From contig NZ_KB900621.1 in NCBI RefSeq assembly GCF_000379025.1, forward strand, positions 53,928 through 117,927: a stretch of DNA of 64,000 bases. Direction: 5' to 3'. Positions 11,860 to 19,817 of this stretch are shown piece by piece. This DNA comes from Orenia marismortui DSM 5156. GTDB lineage: Bacteria > Bacillota > Halanaerobiia > Halobacteroidales > Halobacteroidaceae. Position numbers and translations under genes: made by a program. A model generated the notes under the pieces. That model ran no database searches. It was not told the origin of the DNA and was given only the letters and a program-made list of their open reading frames with translations. Every line of letters begins with the position of its first letter. Position 1 is the stretch's first letter.

Positions 11860-13089
11860 ATGATTAATAGAGTTCAATTTAATAAAAAAGTTATGGTATT
11901 AGTAGTTATAATGATCTTATTATTTAGTCAGTTGGGAGATGCCCAAAAAACAAACAATAATCAAAAATTAGTTTATCCATATCATAGAGTATTAACTAGT
12001 GGTTTGCTAACAGGATATCAGAAATTGATTAGTCCTTCTAATCAAGCAAGTTGTCCAATGTATCCTACAGATTCAGGGTATGCTAAAGAAGCTTTTAAAA
12101 GATACAATCCAGCAATAGCATTGCTAAAGACTTCGGATAGATTATTACGTTGTGGTAATGATGTAGGGAACTATAATACTGTAAATTTAAATGGAATGAC
12201 TAGATATGCTGATCCTGTAGATTATAGCTCTACTGAGGAGAAAATTATATTAAGCTATAATTATAAAGATGAATTTAATATGGATAGAGTTAAGAATTAT
12301 GATAATATAAATGCTGATTTACTATATCAATTTGCTAAAAAGTTAGAGGTTGATAAAAAATATGAGAGAGCACTGATTGAATATGAAAGGTTATTATCAT
12401 ATTATCCTGAGAGTATTTATAGAGCAAATACTTTAAAATCAATCTTTAACATCTTATATAAGCAAGAGAAGTACATAGAAGCAATCTCTTTAGGTAAAAG
12501 AATTTTAAGTTCTAAAGATAAAAAATTAGTTAATATCACAGAATTTGATTTTTTTATTGGAGCTGCTTATTTTAGAATTGCTAATTTTAGATTGGCTAGA
12601 GATTATTTTAATCAAGTTGAAGTAAAAGACAAAGGTATTCTAAGGGATAAGGCTTATTTGTTAGACGGTTTATCTTTTGCCCAAGAAGAGAAATGGGAAG
12701 AAGCAAAATTAAAATTTGAGAAAATTAACTCTACTTCTAAGTTATATAAAGTTGCTCAGAAGTCAGTTGCTTTAGCTTCAGAAGGAAGGTATTTGAAATA
12801 TAAGAATCCTAAAATAGCTGGAGTCTTAGGGATTGTTCCAGGACTAGGATATTTATATAGTGGATATAAAAGTACTGCATTATCTTCTTTATTGGTTAAT
12901 AGTTTATTTATGCTAAGTACTAAACAAGCTTTTGATAATGATAATGAATCTTTAGGTACCTTAGTTGGAATTTTTGGAGTTAGTTTTTATGCTGGTAATA
13001 TATATGGTTCTATAGAAACAGCTAAAAGAACTAATAAGAAGATAAAAAAAGATCATTTATTAAAGTTTAAATTTTATTTTGGCTATTAA
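11860..13089 (+). CDS. YidD-like / TPR / membrane-domain fusion protein
   Basis: This is a composite envelope protein of unknown role. An N-terminal signal or anchor helix (about 10-25) is followed by a segment resembling YidD: LTGYQKLISP, then SCPMYPTDSGYAKEAF and a closing LLRC. YidD aids membrane-protein insertion; its second cysteine (PTCS) is Asp here. Residues about 140-300 look like TPR/Sel1-type helical repeats (YERALIEYERLLSYYPES). The C-terminus has a glycine-rich hydrophobic hairpin, GVLGIVPGLGYLYSGYKSTA, as in small TM2/DUF5683-type membrane domains. It heads a run of three envelope genes. Confidence 0.6.
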   Translation: MINRVQFNKKVMVLVVIMILLFSQLGDAQKTNNNQKLVYPYHRVLTSGLLTGYQKLISPSNQASCPMYPTDSGYAKEAFKRYNPAIALLKTSDRLLRCGNDVGNYNTVNLNGMTRYADPVDYSSTEEKIILSYNYKDEFNMDRVKNYDNINADLLYQFAKKLEVDKKYERALIEYERLLSYYPESIYRANTLKSIFNILYKQEKYIEAISLGKRILSSKDKKLVNITEFDFFIGAAYFRIANFRLARDYFNQVEVKDKGILRDKAYLLDGLSFAQEEKWEEAKLKFEKINSTSKLYKVAQKSVALASEGRYLKYKNPKIAGVLGIVPGLGYLYSGYKSTALSSLLVNSLFMLSTKQAFDNDNESLGTLVGIFGVSFYAGNIYGSIETAKRTNKKIKKDHLLKFKFYFGY

Positions 13090-13144
13090 ATGTTAATAAT
13101 CAATTCTTTATCTTAATATAGAAATTAATTTTGGGGGGATTCCA

Positions 13145-13675
13145 ATGTTAAGAACAAACAAATTATTTTCAAAAGCTATGATTTTTACATTAATTTTAAC
13201 TTTTTCAGTAGTATTTATGATGCCGCAAGGTGTTTTGGCAGCAGAAAAAATTAGATTAAGTTCAGGAACACCTGTATTATTGCAATTAAATGATACATTA
13301 ACTGCAGATACTGTGAATATGGGAGATGAAGTTGCTCTTACTGTAGTTCAAGATGTAGTTGTAGATGGTAAAGTTGTAATTAAGGCTGGTAGTACTGCTT
13401 TTGCTACAATTACTGCGGCTGAAGATAACGGTTTTTTAGGTAAAGCAGGTAAGATGGGATTAAAAGTTAATTCTGTAACTACAGTAGATGGAACTAGTGT
13501 AGCTTTATCTGGAACTAGATTTATTCAAGGTGAAGATAAATCTACAATGTCAGTTGTAGTTGGAGTATTCATTTGTGCACCATTTTTACTAATGAAAGGT
13601 GAAGAGGCTGTTATTCCAGCTAATACTACAATTCAATCTAGAATTAGTGGAACCTATACTATAACTGTAAAGTAG
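13145..13675 (+). CDS. Exported beta-rich protein, unknown function
   Basis: A classical signal peptide ends near residue 32 (GVLAAEK). The mature 140 residues are rich in Val, Thr and Gly. Short beta-type segments suit an exported beta-barrel or sandwich: a phrase like SGTPVLLQLNDTLTADTVN, then VDGKVVIKAGSTAFATI. A hydrophobic stretch (VVVGVFICAPFLLM, about 138-151) may be a membrane contact. I do not recognise a named domain. GGGGGG precedes the ATG, and the gene follows the YidD/TPR fusion by 55 nt, so both are probably in one operon. Confidence 0.65.
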   Translation: MLRTNKLFSKAMIFTLILTFSVVFMMPQGVLAAEKIRLSSGTPVLLQLNDTLTADTVNMGDEVALTVVQDVVVDGKVVIKAGSTAFATITAAEDNGFLGKAGKMGLKVNSVTTVDGTSVALSGTRFIQGEDKSTMSVVVGVFICAPFLLMKGEEAVIPANTTIQSRISGTYTITVK

Positions 13676-13703
13676 ATATTTAAAGTGATAGAGAATTGAT
13701 TTA

Positions 13704-13745
13704 AAAAGCCCACCTCTGAACAATTTCAGATTGTGGGTTTTTATA
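13704..13745 (+). terminator. Terminator after the exported protein gene
   Basis: AAAAGCCCAC with GTGGGTTTTT and an inner CTGAA/TTCAG stem form a standard terminator. Confidence 0.75.
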
Positions 13746-13781
13746 TTAATTATTATTAAATTTTAATTTGAGGAGCTTCTT

Positions 13782-14312
13782 ATGTTTAGAAAATTTATTA
13801 AAATTAGCTTAATTTTATTTTTGCTTTTAATACTTTTTAATATAATGGTTCTTGCTTATGATAATTTTATTGAAGAATATCAACTTAATAATTTATATGG
13901 ATATAAATTATTAAAAGATGAACAATATGAAGAAGCTATAGAGTTCTTTTTAAAATCTACCAAGTTGAATCCAGATTATGCTGTAGCTTATAATAATTTA
14001 GGATCTAGTTATTATAGGTTAAAAAAATATGAACAAGCTATTGATGAATTTAAGAAAGCTATAGATTTAGAAAAGAATTATACTAAAGCTTATATTAATT
14101 TAGCATCCTGTTATTTTTGGAAAGGCAAATATTTTTCTGCTTATCGTTATTATTTAAAAGGAAAAAAGATAGATGAAGATTATGTAGAAAAGAGATTAGA
14201 TTTGGAAGAGGCTAAAGCTAAAGTAGAAGAAAAGATGAAAAACAATCCTGATGATAAAAAGCTAAAAGAGATATATAATAAGTTATTAGAGTACGAAAAT
14301 AATAATAATTAA
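13782..14312 (+). CDS. Membrane-anchored TPR protein
   Basis: One N-terminal hydrophobic helix (about 8-26) probably anchors or exports the protein. Three consecutive tetratricopeptide repeats follow (about 40-140); YAVAYNNLGSSYYRLKKYEQ is a textbook TPR helix pair. The C-terminal 40 residues are charged and helical. TPR proteins act as scaffolds, so no reaction can be assigned. AGGAG lies 9 nt before the ATG. A terminator precedes it, but its neighbours are also envelope/TPR genes. Confidence 0.75.
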   Translation: MFRKFIKISLILFLLLILFNIMVLAYDNFIEEYQLNNLYGYKLLKDEQYEEAIEFFLKSTKLNPDYAVAYNNLGSSYYRLKKYEQAIDEFKKAIDLEKNYTKAYINLASCYFWKGKYFSAYRYYLKGKKIDEDYVEKRLDLEEAKAKVEEKMKNNPDDKKLKEIYNKLLEYENNNN

Positions 14313-14368
14313 GTTAACCACAGGGTGAATTTTATTTCTTAGTTTTACTTTAATCTTCGTATTATATA

Positions 14369-14397
14369 TTGACTAGAGAACTTTAATTTGTTATTAT
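14369..14397 (+). promoter_or_regulatory. Promoter of the purD-K-E leader
   Basis: TTGACT (14369-14374), a 17-nt spacer and TATTAT (14392-14397) lie about 23 nt before the guanine aptamer. TTCG (14356-14359) lies 9 nt upstream of the -35 box and TGAA (14326-14329) a further 26 nt upstream. The same spacing is seen before purB2. Confidence 0.7.
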
Positions 14398-14419
14398 ATG
14401 ACTGTAACAGTCGAATATA

Positions 14420-14488
14420 CCTCATATAATAGTGAGAATAAGGCTCACAAGTTTCTACCGGGTAGCCGTAAACTACCTGCCTATGAGG
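14420..14488 (+). ncRNA. Guanine-class purine riboswitch aptamer (first of a tandem pair)
   Basis: P1 is CCTCATA/TATGAGG, P2 GTGAG/CTCAC and P3 CGGGTAG/CTACCTG. Loops L2 (AATAAGG) and L3 (CCGTAAA) keep the GG/CC kissing pair. J2/3 reads AAGTTTCTAC, keeping both ligand-contacting uridines. J3/1 is CC: the ligand-pairing C74 is present, which indicates guanine or hypoxanthine. The preceding base, normally A73, is C (14480). The L2 GATATGG consensus is also altered. These changes could tune affinity or specificity. Confidence 0.85.
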
Positions 14489-14489
14489 G

Positions 14490-14716
14490 AAGTGTACCTA
14501 GGGTTCCGTACTAAAGAGCAATTGAAAATGTATAATTGAGAATTGATAATTTAGATATAATACCTTTAAATTTTTTAAGGCTTTAATTATCAATTGTTAA
14601 TTAGCAATTGTTTTTAAGTTGTCTGGTCCAAGCGGTACAGGTATTAATGTTTAATAGCTATACACTTAGCTGATTATATATTACACCGAAGGGATAAAAG
14701 CCCAGGCGGGGAGGTT
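14490..14716 (+). ncRNA. PRPP riboswitch (ykkC subtype) aptamer with an enlarged hairpin
   Basis: After the guanine aptamer come the conserved ykkC-family strings: GTGTACCTAGGGTTCCG (14492-14508), CTGGTCCAAGCGGTACAG (14623-14640) and ACACCGAAGGGATAAAAGCC (14683-14702), then CAGGCGGGGAGG. TGTAC pairs with GTACA to close the core. This layout, with purine-gene context and a guanine aptamer directly upstream, matches known tandem guanine-PRPP riboswitches. In those, PRPP favours expression and guanine opposes it. The peripheral hairpin between the first two strings is replaced by a heptad palindrome of about 90 nt. Confidence 0.85.
14519..14610. repeat. Heptad palindrome, AATTGAY family, inside the PRPP aptamer
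   Basis: The left arm reads AATTGAA, AATGTAT, AATTGAG, AATTGAT, AATTTAG. The right arm in reverse complement reads AATTGCT, AATTAAC, AATTGAT, AATTAAA. The arms pair around a CCTTTAAATTTTTTAAGG centre. The result is a long hairpin at the position of the aptamer's peripheral stem-loop. Confidence 0.8.
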
Positions 14717-14756
14717 CTACTCTGAGTTTAGTAGAAGTTCCCCTGCCTGGGTTTTT
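14698..14756 (+). terminator. Terminator of the tandem guanine-PRPP riboswitch
   Basis: CCCAGGCGGGGAGGTTCTACT pairs with AGTAGAAGTTCCCC and TGCCTGGG around an 8-nt loop and ends in TTTTT. Its left arm overlaps the 3' strand of the PRPP aptamer (AAAAGCCCAGGCGGGGAGG), so PRPP binding should prevent it from forming. Confidence 0.92.
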
Positions 14757-14829
14757 GTATTTAAATAAAGAATATGAAAGAATATTAATTTCATCGGGCA
14801 TAGTAAAATTATGAAAATGGAGGGGTTAG

Positions 14830-16095
14830 ATGAAAGTTTTAGTTATAGGAAATGGTGGCCGTGAGCATGCTTTAGTATGGAAGTTAAAACAAAGTAACAG
14901 AGTAGAGAAGATATTTGTTGCTCCGGGAAATGCTGGAACGAAAAATTTAGCTGAAAATATAGATATAGAGGCAAGTGATATTAATAAATTAATTGATTTT
15001 GTTAAAAAGGAAAAAATTGATCTAACAGTTGTTGGCCCAGAAGCTCCTTTAGTAACAGGAATAGTGGATGCCTTTGAAGCAGAGGGGTTGAAAATATTTG
15101 GACCTAATAAAGCTGCTGCTCAATTAGAAGGTAGTAAAGTTTTTTCTAAAAATTTCATGAAAAAATATAGTATACCTACAGCAAAGTATGAGACATTTAC
15201 AAATGTAGATAATGCAATTAGCTATATAAAAGAAGAAGGAGCACCTATTGTAGTTAAAGCTGAAGGGTTGGCAGCAGGTAAAGGAGTAATTGTAGCTCAA
15301 ACAGTAGATGAAGCTATTGCAGCTGTAGAGGAGATTATGGTCAATGAGAAGTTTGGCGAGGCTGGAGAGAGAATTGTAATTGAAGAATTCTTAGCTGGAG
15401 AAGAAGCAACGGTTTTAGCTTTTACTGATGGAAATACTATTGTTCCAATGATTCCTTCTCAAGATCATAAGCCTGCTTATGATGGAGATCAAGGACCTAA
15501 CACTGGAGGGATGGGAGCTTATGCACCAGCACCAATAGCTACAGAAAATTTAATGTCAAAGGTTTATCAGGAGATCTTAGTACCAACCATTGAAGGCCTA
15601 AAGGAAGAAGGTATTATTTTCAAAGGAGTTCTTTATAGTGGATTGATGGTTGTAGATGGAAAAGCGAAGGTGATTGAATATAATGTTCGTTTCGGTGATC
15701 CAGAAGCAGAGGTGGTATTACCTTTATTAAAAAATGATTTAGTAGATGTTATAGAAGCAACAATAGAAGATAGATTAGATCAAGTTGATATAGAATGGCT
15801 TGAAAAAACAGCAGTATGTGTAATTATGGCTTCAGGGGGATATCCAGTTAGATATGAGAAGGGAAAAGAGATTTCTGGTATAGAGGAAGCTGAATCTGAA
15901 GATATAGTAGTATTTCAAGCGGGTACTGCTTTAAAAGATGATAAGTTAGTAACAGCAGGAGGAAGGGTTTTAGGAGTAACTGCTTTAGGTAATGATTATC
16001 AAGATACTATCGATAAGGCTTATGAAGGGGTTAAGCAAATAGACTTTGCTGCTGCACATTATAGAACAGATATTGGAGCTAAAGCGGTTAAATAG
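14830..16095 (+). CDS. purD: Phosphoribosylamine-glycine ligase (GAR synthetase)
   Basis: PurD joins glycine to phosphoribosylamine with ATP, step two of IMP synthesis. The N-terminus (VLVIGNGGREHALVWKL) is the family signature. An ATP-grasp domain follows (IVVKAEGLAAGKGV near 140; GPNTGGMGAYAP near 225; the metal-binding EYNVRFGDPEAEVV near 282). At 421 residues it is full length and not fused to PurM or PurN as in eukaryotes. GGAGGGG precedes the ATG. It is the first gene behind the tandem riboswitch, so its transcription should respond to guanine and PRPP. Confidence 0.97.
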   Translation: MKVLVIGNGGREHALVWKLKQSNRVEKIFVAPGNAGTKNLAENIDIEASDINKLIDFVKKEKIDLTVVGPEAPLVTGIVDAFEAEGLKIFGPNKAAAQLEGSKVFSKNFMKKYSIPTAKYETFTNVDNAISYIKEEGAPIVVKAEGLAAGKGVIVAQTVDEAIAAVEEIMVNEKFGEAGERIVIEEFLAGEEATVLAFTDGNTIVPMIPSQDHKPAYDGDQGPNTGGMGAYAPAPIATENLMSKVYQEILVPTIEGLKEEGIIFKGVLYSGLMVVDGKAKVIEYNVRFGDPEAEVVLPLLKNDLVDVIEATIEDRLDQVDIEWLEKTAVCVIMASGGYPVRYEKGKEISGIEEAESEDIVVFQAGTALKDDKLVTAGGRVLGVTALGNDYQDTIDKAYEGVKQIDFAAAHYRTDIGAKAVK

Positions 16096-16187
16096 TAGTG
16101 ACGAGTGAAGAGTAACGAGTTTTTGATAGTTAGTTATTGCTATTAAATCTTTTACTGCTTACCTGTCACTGCTTACTCGTTACTATA
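16093..16187. repeat. Heptad palindrome element, AGTAACN family
   Basis: It begins at the purD stop codon. The left arm is built on AGTGACG, AGTGAAG and AGTAACG. The right arm (CTGTCACTGCTTACTCGTTACT) reads in reverse as AGTAACG, AGTAAGC, AGTGACA. The core is AT-rich. It fills the purD-purK gap and ends just before the purK ribosome site. Confidence 0.75.
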
Positions 16188-16206
16188 CAAAAAGTGAGGT
16201 GTTAAA

Positions 16207-17364
16207 GTGTTTGAAGATCCAACTAAGCAGAAAATTGGAATTGTCGGTGGTGGACAGCTGGGAAAAATGATGATATTAGAAGCTAAGAAGATGAATTTTT
16301 ATGTTAGTATTTTAGATCCTACACCTAACTGTCCAGCCCATAGTATAGCTGACGATCATATTGTGGCTGATTTTGATAATGAACAAGCCATTAGAGAGTT
16401 AGCAGATAAATCTGATGTTTTAACTTATGAATTTGAGCATATAGGTGTAGAAGCACTAAAGAAACTTGAAGAAGAAGGGTGTAAAATATATCCTACTGTT
16501 AAAAGCTTAGAGATAATTCAGAATAAATATCATCAAAAAAAATTATTAGCTCAAAATAATATCCCAATTCCAGATTTTATATCGGTTTCAAATATAGATG
16601 ATATTAAAAGTGCAGGAAAAGAGTTTTCTTATCCAATGATGTTAAAAAGCTGTACTGGTGGCTATGATGGTAAGGGTAATGCTGTAATTAACAATTTAGA
16701 TGAGATAAAGTCGGCTTATGAGAGCTTAGGGGCAGGAGAGTTTGAGTTGATGGTAGAAAGATTTGTACCTTTTAGTAAAGAGATATCTATTTTAGCTTGT
16801 CGAGGAATTGATGGAGAAATTGCGGTTTATCCTGTGGCTGAGAATGAGCATCAAGATAGTATTTTAATCGAAACAAAAGTTCCAGCTGAGATTTCGGAAA
16901 GCTTGAAAGAAGATGCTGTTAGATTAGCCTATCAGGTAATGGAAGTCTTTGAAGGTGTCGGTATTTTCTGTATTGAGATGTTTGTAACGGAAGATGAAAA
17001 ATTATTAATTAATGAAATAGCACCAAGACCTCATAACTCTGGACATTATTCTATTGAGGGGTGTATTACTTCTCAGTTTGAGCAACATATTAGGGTGATT
17101 ACTGGACTGCCTTTGGGATCAACAAGCTTATTAAGGCCAATAGTAATGAGAAATATTTTAGGAGAAGGTGAACAAGGAAAGGCTATAGTATACGGAATAA
17201 AAGAAGCCTTTAAAGAGTCTGATCTTAAAGTTCATATTTATGGTAAGGAGATATCTAAGCCTCAAAGGAAGATGGGGCATTTAACGGTAACAGCAGATAG
17301 AATAGAAGATGCTCTTGAGAAGGCTTTACAAGCAAGTAAGATAATTAAAATTAATGGAGAATAA
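16207..17364 (+). CDS. purK: N5-carboxyaminoimidazole ribonucleotide synthase
   Basis: PurK uses ATP and bicarbonate to carboxylate AIR to N5-CAIR. The N-terminus KIGIVGGGQLGKMMILEAKK is the family's dinucleotide-fold-like opening. An ATP-grasp domain follows, with KSCTGGYDGKGNAVI near 147 and the metal site INEIAPRPHNSGHYS near 263. It starts with GTG, with GTGAGGTG in good position. The 385 residues are normal length. It works with PurE, whose gene follows. The flanking gaps on both sides are heptad palindromes. Confidence 0.96.
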   Translation: MFEDPTKQKIGIVGGGQLGKMMILEAKKMNFYVSILDPTPNCPAHSIADDHIVADFDNEQAIRELADKSDVLTYEFEHIGVEALKKLEEEGCKIYPTVKSLEIIQNKYHQKKLLAQNNIPIPDFISVSNIDDIKSAGKEFSYPMMLKSCTGGYDGKGNAVINNLDEIKSAYESLGAGEFELMVERFVPFSKEISILACRGIDGEIAVYPVAENEHQDSILIETKVPAEISESLKEDAVRLAYQVMEVFEGVGIFCIEMFVTEDEKLLINEIAPRPHNSGHYSIEGCITSQFEQHIRVITGLPLGSTSLLRPIVMRNILGEGEQGKAIVYGIKEAFKESDLKVHIYGKEISKPQRKMGHLTVTADRIEDALEKALQASKIIKINGE

Positions 17365-17377
17365 AGTAGTAGAATAT

Positions 17378-17455
17378 ATAGTTGACAATGTATAATGTAG
17401 TATTATGATTTTAAGTACCTTCAAATAATCTAATTATCAATTATACATTTTGAAT
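17378..17455. repeat. Heptad palindrome element, AATTGAY family
   Basis: The left arm reads GACAATG, TATAATG, TAGTATT. The right arm in reverse complement reads AATTCAA, AATGTAT, AATTGAT, AATTAGA. The right end lies only about 15 nt before the purE ribosome site, so the hairpin may influence purE translation. Confidence 0.65.
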
Positions 17456-17485
17456 TCTAAATTTGAACAGGGAGGAATTAAGTTT

Positions 17486-18007
17486 ATGAAAGCACTTGTG
17501 GGTATTATTATGGGAAGTGACTCTGATTTACCAGTAATGAAAGATGCAGCAAAGATTTTAGATGAATTTGGAGTACCTTATGAGATTACAGTTGTATCGG
17601 CTCATCGTACTCCACATCGTTTATATGATTATGCAGAAAATGCAGAGGAGAAAGGTTTAGAGGTCATTATTGCTGGGGCAGGAGGAGCAGCTCATTTACC
17701 AGGGATGGTTGCTTCTATTACTAGTCTTCCTGTAATAGGAGTTCCAGTCAAAACCTCAAAGCTGAGTGGTGTTGATTCATTATATTCAATTGTTCAAATG
17801 CCTGGAGGCGTTCCAGTAGCTACTGTAGCAATTAATGGTGCTAAAAATGCAGGCTTATTAGCTGTTCAAATCTTAGGAGCAGTAGATAAAGAGCTAAGAA
17901 CTAAATACAAAACATATAAGAATGATATGAGAGAGATGGTTGAAGGTGTAGCAGAGAGGTTAGAGAGATTAGGTGCTGAAAAGTATCTAGAAGAGCAGGA
18001 GAAATAA
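17486..18007 (+). CDS. purE: N5-carboxyaminoimidazole ribonucleotide mutase
   Basis: PurE shifts the carboxyl group of N5-CAIR to give CAIR. The catalytic signature is [16 protein letters not shown], and [13 protein letters not shown] follows near residue 43 with the active-site His. Presence of purK next door supports class I (mutase) chemistry. I start at the ATG at 17486, after GGGAGGA. An upstream TTG at 17450 would add 12 residues encoded partly by the heptad repeat and the ribosome site, and is unlikely. The resulting 173 residues is close to the usual length. Confidence 0.95.
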   Translation: MKALVGIIMGSDSDLPVMKDAAKILDEFGVPYEITVVSAHRTPHRLYDYAENAEEKGLEVIIAGAGGAAHLPGMVASITSLPVIGVPVKTSKLSGVDSLYSIVQMPGGVPVATVAINGAKNAGLLAVQILGAVDKELRTKYKTYKNDMREMVEGVAERLERLGAEKYLEEQEK

Positions 18008-18052
18008 AATGAATATTCTATATAAAACAAAAAGTAATGTTCGTTTTATCCG

Positions 18053-18081
18053 TTGATATAATCTGTAAAACATGATATTAT
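18053..18081 (+). promoter_or_regulatory. Promoter of the purB2-C-F-M-N-H operon
   Basis: TTGATA (18053-18058), a 17-nt spacer and TATTAT (18076-18081) lie 34 nt before the aptamer. TTCG (18040-18043) lies 9 nt before the -35 box, within AATGTTCGTTTTAT, and TGAA (18010-18013) lies 26 nt further upstream. Confidence 0.7.
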
Positions 18082-18114
18082 AAAATTGTAAAGAGGTTAA
18101 AAACGAATATTATT

Positions 18115-18187
18115 GCTCGGTATATCTGTAGGGATATGGCCTACACGTTTCTACCAAACGGCCTTAAACTGTTTGACTACTTGAGGA
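18115..18187 (+). ncRNA. Guanine riboswitch aptamer before purB2
   Basis: P1 is CTCGGTA with TACTTGAG (one bulge). P2 is TGTAGG/CCTACA, closed by the consensus loop GATATGG. J2/3 is CGTTTCTACC. P3 is CAAACGG/CTGTTTG with loop CCTTAAA. J3/1 is AC, so C74 is present and the canonical A73 is kept; the ligand is guanine or hypoxanthine. The strand after P1 (GAGAGTGACTTAGGGGATTC) resembles the start of the PRPP aptamer before purD, perhaps a vestige. Confidence 0.92.
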
Positions 18188-18209
18188 GAGTGACTTAGGG
18201 GATTCTAGA

Positions 18210-18259
18210 CCTAATTAAGCCTTCTAAATGTAGTCAAAGAAGGTTTAATTAGGTTTTTT
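18210..18259 (+). terminator. Terminator of the purB2 guanine riboswitch
   Basis: CCTAATTAAGCCTTCT pairs with AGAAGGTTTAATTAGG around a 12-nt loop and ends in TTTTTT. Guanine binding is expected to favour this hairpin. Confidence 0.9.
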
Positions 18260-18386
18260 GATTTAGAATATTATTTTTTAAATAGTTAAATATGTGTTAT
18301 ACATTGTAGTTATATAACTTTAATAAATTAGTTATTATAATATCTTGTTAATATAAAATTGAGTTCAATATATAAGGAGGAATAAG

Positions 18387-19787
18387 ATGATAAGTCGTAG
18401 TGTGTTTGATAATATAAGTCCGTTAGATCATCGTTATTCATTGCGAAAAGAGGAGTTTGAAAGTTATGGTCAATATCTATCGGAAAAGGCCAAGGTAAGA
18501 TATCAAGCAGCAGTTGAGGTTGCCTTAGTTAAAGCTTTAGCTAAAGGAGATGTTTGTTCTCAAGAGGTAGCTGATGAAGTAGAGAAAGCTACTGGTAAGT
18601 TAAATGTAGAAGAGGTTTATAATGAAGAGAAGAAGACTAGACATAATATTCGTGCTCTAGTTAATTGTATCCAGAAAAGAGTCAGTGAAGAGGCTAAGCC
18701 TTATGTTCATTTTACTACTACCTCATTTGATATTGTAGATACAGCTAATGCGGTAAGATATAAAGAAGCAACAGAGGGTTTGATCTTACCAATTTTAAAA
18801 GACTTACTAAAAATATTAATGGAAATTGCTTTACGAGAAAAGGATACAGTACAAGTAGGGAGAACCCACGGTCAGCATGCAGTACCAATTACTTTTGGCT
18901 TTGCTGTTGCTGAGTATGTAAGTAGACTAGGAAATAGAATCCAAGCTATTAAGTTAGCTGGAAATAATTTGCGTGGGAAGATAGCAGGAGCTGTTGGAGC
19001 TTATAACGCAAGTCATCTTTTCTTTGATGATCCAGAAAAATTTGAAGATGATGTATTAAAAGAACTGAACTTAGAAGCTGCTACTCATTCTACCCAAATT
19101 GTGGAGCCGGAGTATATGACAGATTTTGTTCACTCATTAGTTTCTTGTTTCAGTGTATTAGCTAGCTTTAGTGATGATATGAGACATCTACAACGTTCGG
19201 AAATTGGTGAGGTTGGTGAATATTTTGCTAAAGATCAAGTTGGTTCTTCGACAATGCCTCATAAACGAAACCCTATTAATTATGAAAATGTAAAAAGTAT
19301 GTGGAAAGAGTTTATGCCTCGCATGGTAACTCAGTATCAAGATCAATTATCAGAGCATCAACGTGACTTAACTAATTCAGCTTCAAGTAGATTTATTCCT
19401 GAGATTATTGTAGGTTTATTATCTTCAGCTAATCGTTTGATTAGGGTATGTAGTAAACTAGTTGTAGATCATAAGAATATTGAGAAGAATTTTGATATGA
19501 ATAAAGAGATGATTGTAGCTGAGCCGCTTTATATTTTATTAGCGTCATATGGTCATCCTGACGCGCATGAAGCAGTAAGAAGATTAACTTTAGAAGCACA
19601 AGAAAATAATAGTACTTTAAGAGAGCTAATTAAAGATAAAGATGAGCTAAAGCCATATTGGGATAGACTAACTAAGAAGCAGATAGAATTACTAACTAGA
19701 CCAGAAAAATATACAGGTATTGCAGCTGAGAAGACAGAGAAGGTAGTTGAATATTGGTCGAAGGTTTTAAATGTTGATTTGGACTAA
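18387..19787 (+). CDS. purB: Second adenylosuccinate lyase, longer subfamily
   Basis: This is a paralogue of the gene at 597-1892, with the same reaction expected. It is longer (466 residues) and has a different N-terminus (NISPLDHRYSLRKEEF), like the larger PurB branch. Catalytic parts are intact: TTSFD near 112, GRTHGQHAVP near 154 and the mobile loop GSSTMPHKRNP near 287. It leads the purB2-C-F-M-N-H operon behind a guanine riboswitch, so it is probably the de novo pathway copy. The purB-purA copy probably serves AMP synthesis. The division of roles is inferred. Confidence 0.93.
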   Translation: MISRSVFDNISPLDHRYSLRKEEFESYGQYLSEKAKVRYQAAVEVALVKALAKGDVCSQEVADEVEKATGKLNVEEVYNEEKKTRHNIRALVNCIQKRVSEEAKPYVHFTTTSFDIVDTANAVRYKEATEGLILPILKDLLKILMEIALREKDTVQVGRTHGQHAVPITFGFAVAEYVSRLGNRIQAIKLAGNNLRGKIAGAVGAYNASHLFFDDPEKFEDDVLKELNLEAATHSTQIVEPEYMTDFVHSLVSCFSVLASFSDDMRHLQRSEIGEVGEYFAKDQVGSSTMPHKRNPINYENVKSMWKEFMPRMVTQYQDQLSEHQRDLTNSASSRFIPEIIVGLLSSANRLIRVCSKLVVDHKNIEKNFDMNKEMIVAEPLYILLASYGHPDAHEAVRRLTLEAQENNSTLRELIKDKDELKPYWDRLTKKQIELLTRPEKYTGIAAEKTEKVVEYWSKVLNVDLD

Positions 19788-19817
19788 TTATAAATATTTT
19801 TAGGGGGGACTTATATT

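Noticed and set aside
14489-14716. purD leader downstream of the guanine aptamer as plain spacer plus terminator
   Set aside because: The strings ACCTAGGGTTCCG, CTGGTCCAAGCG and GGGATAAAAGCCC in this order identify a PRPP-type aptamer instead.
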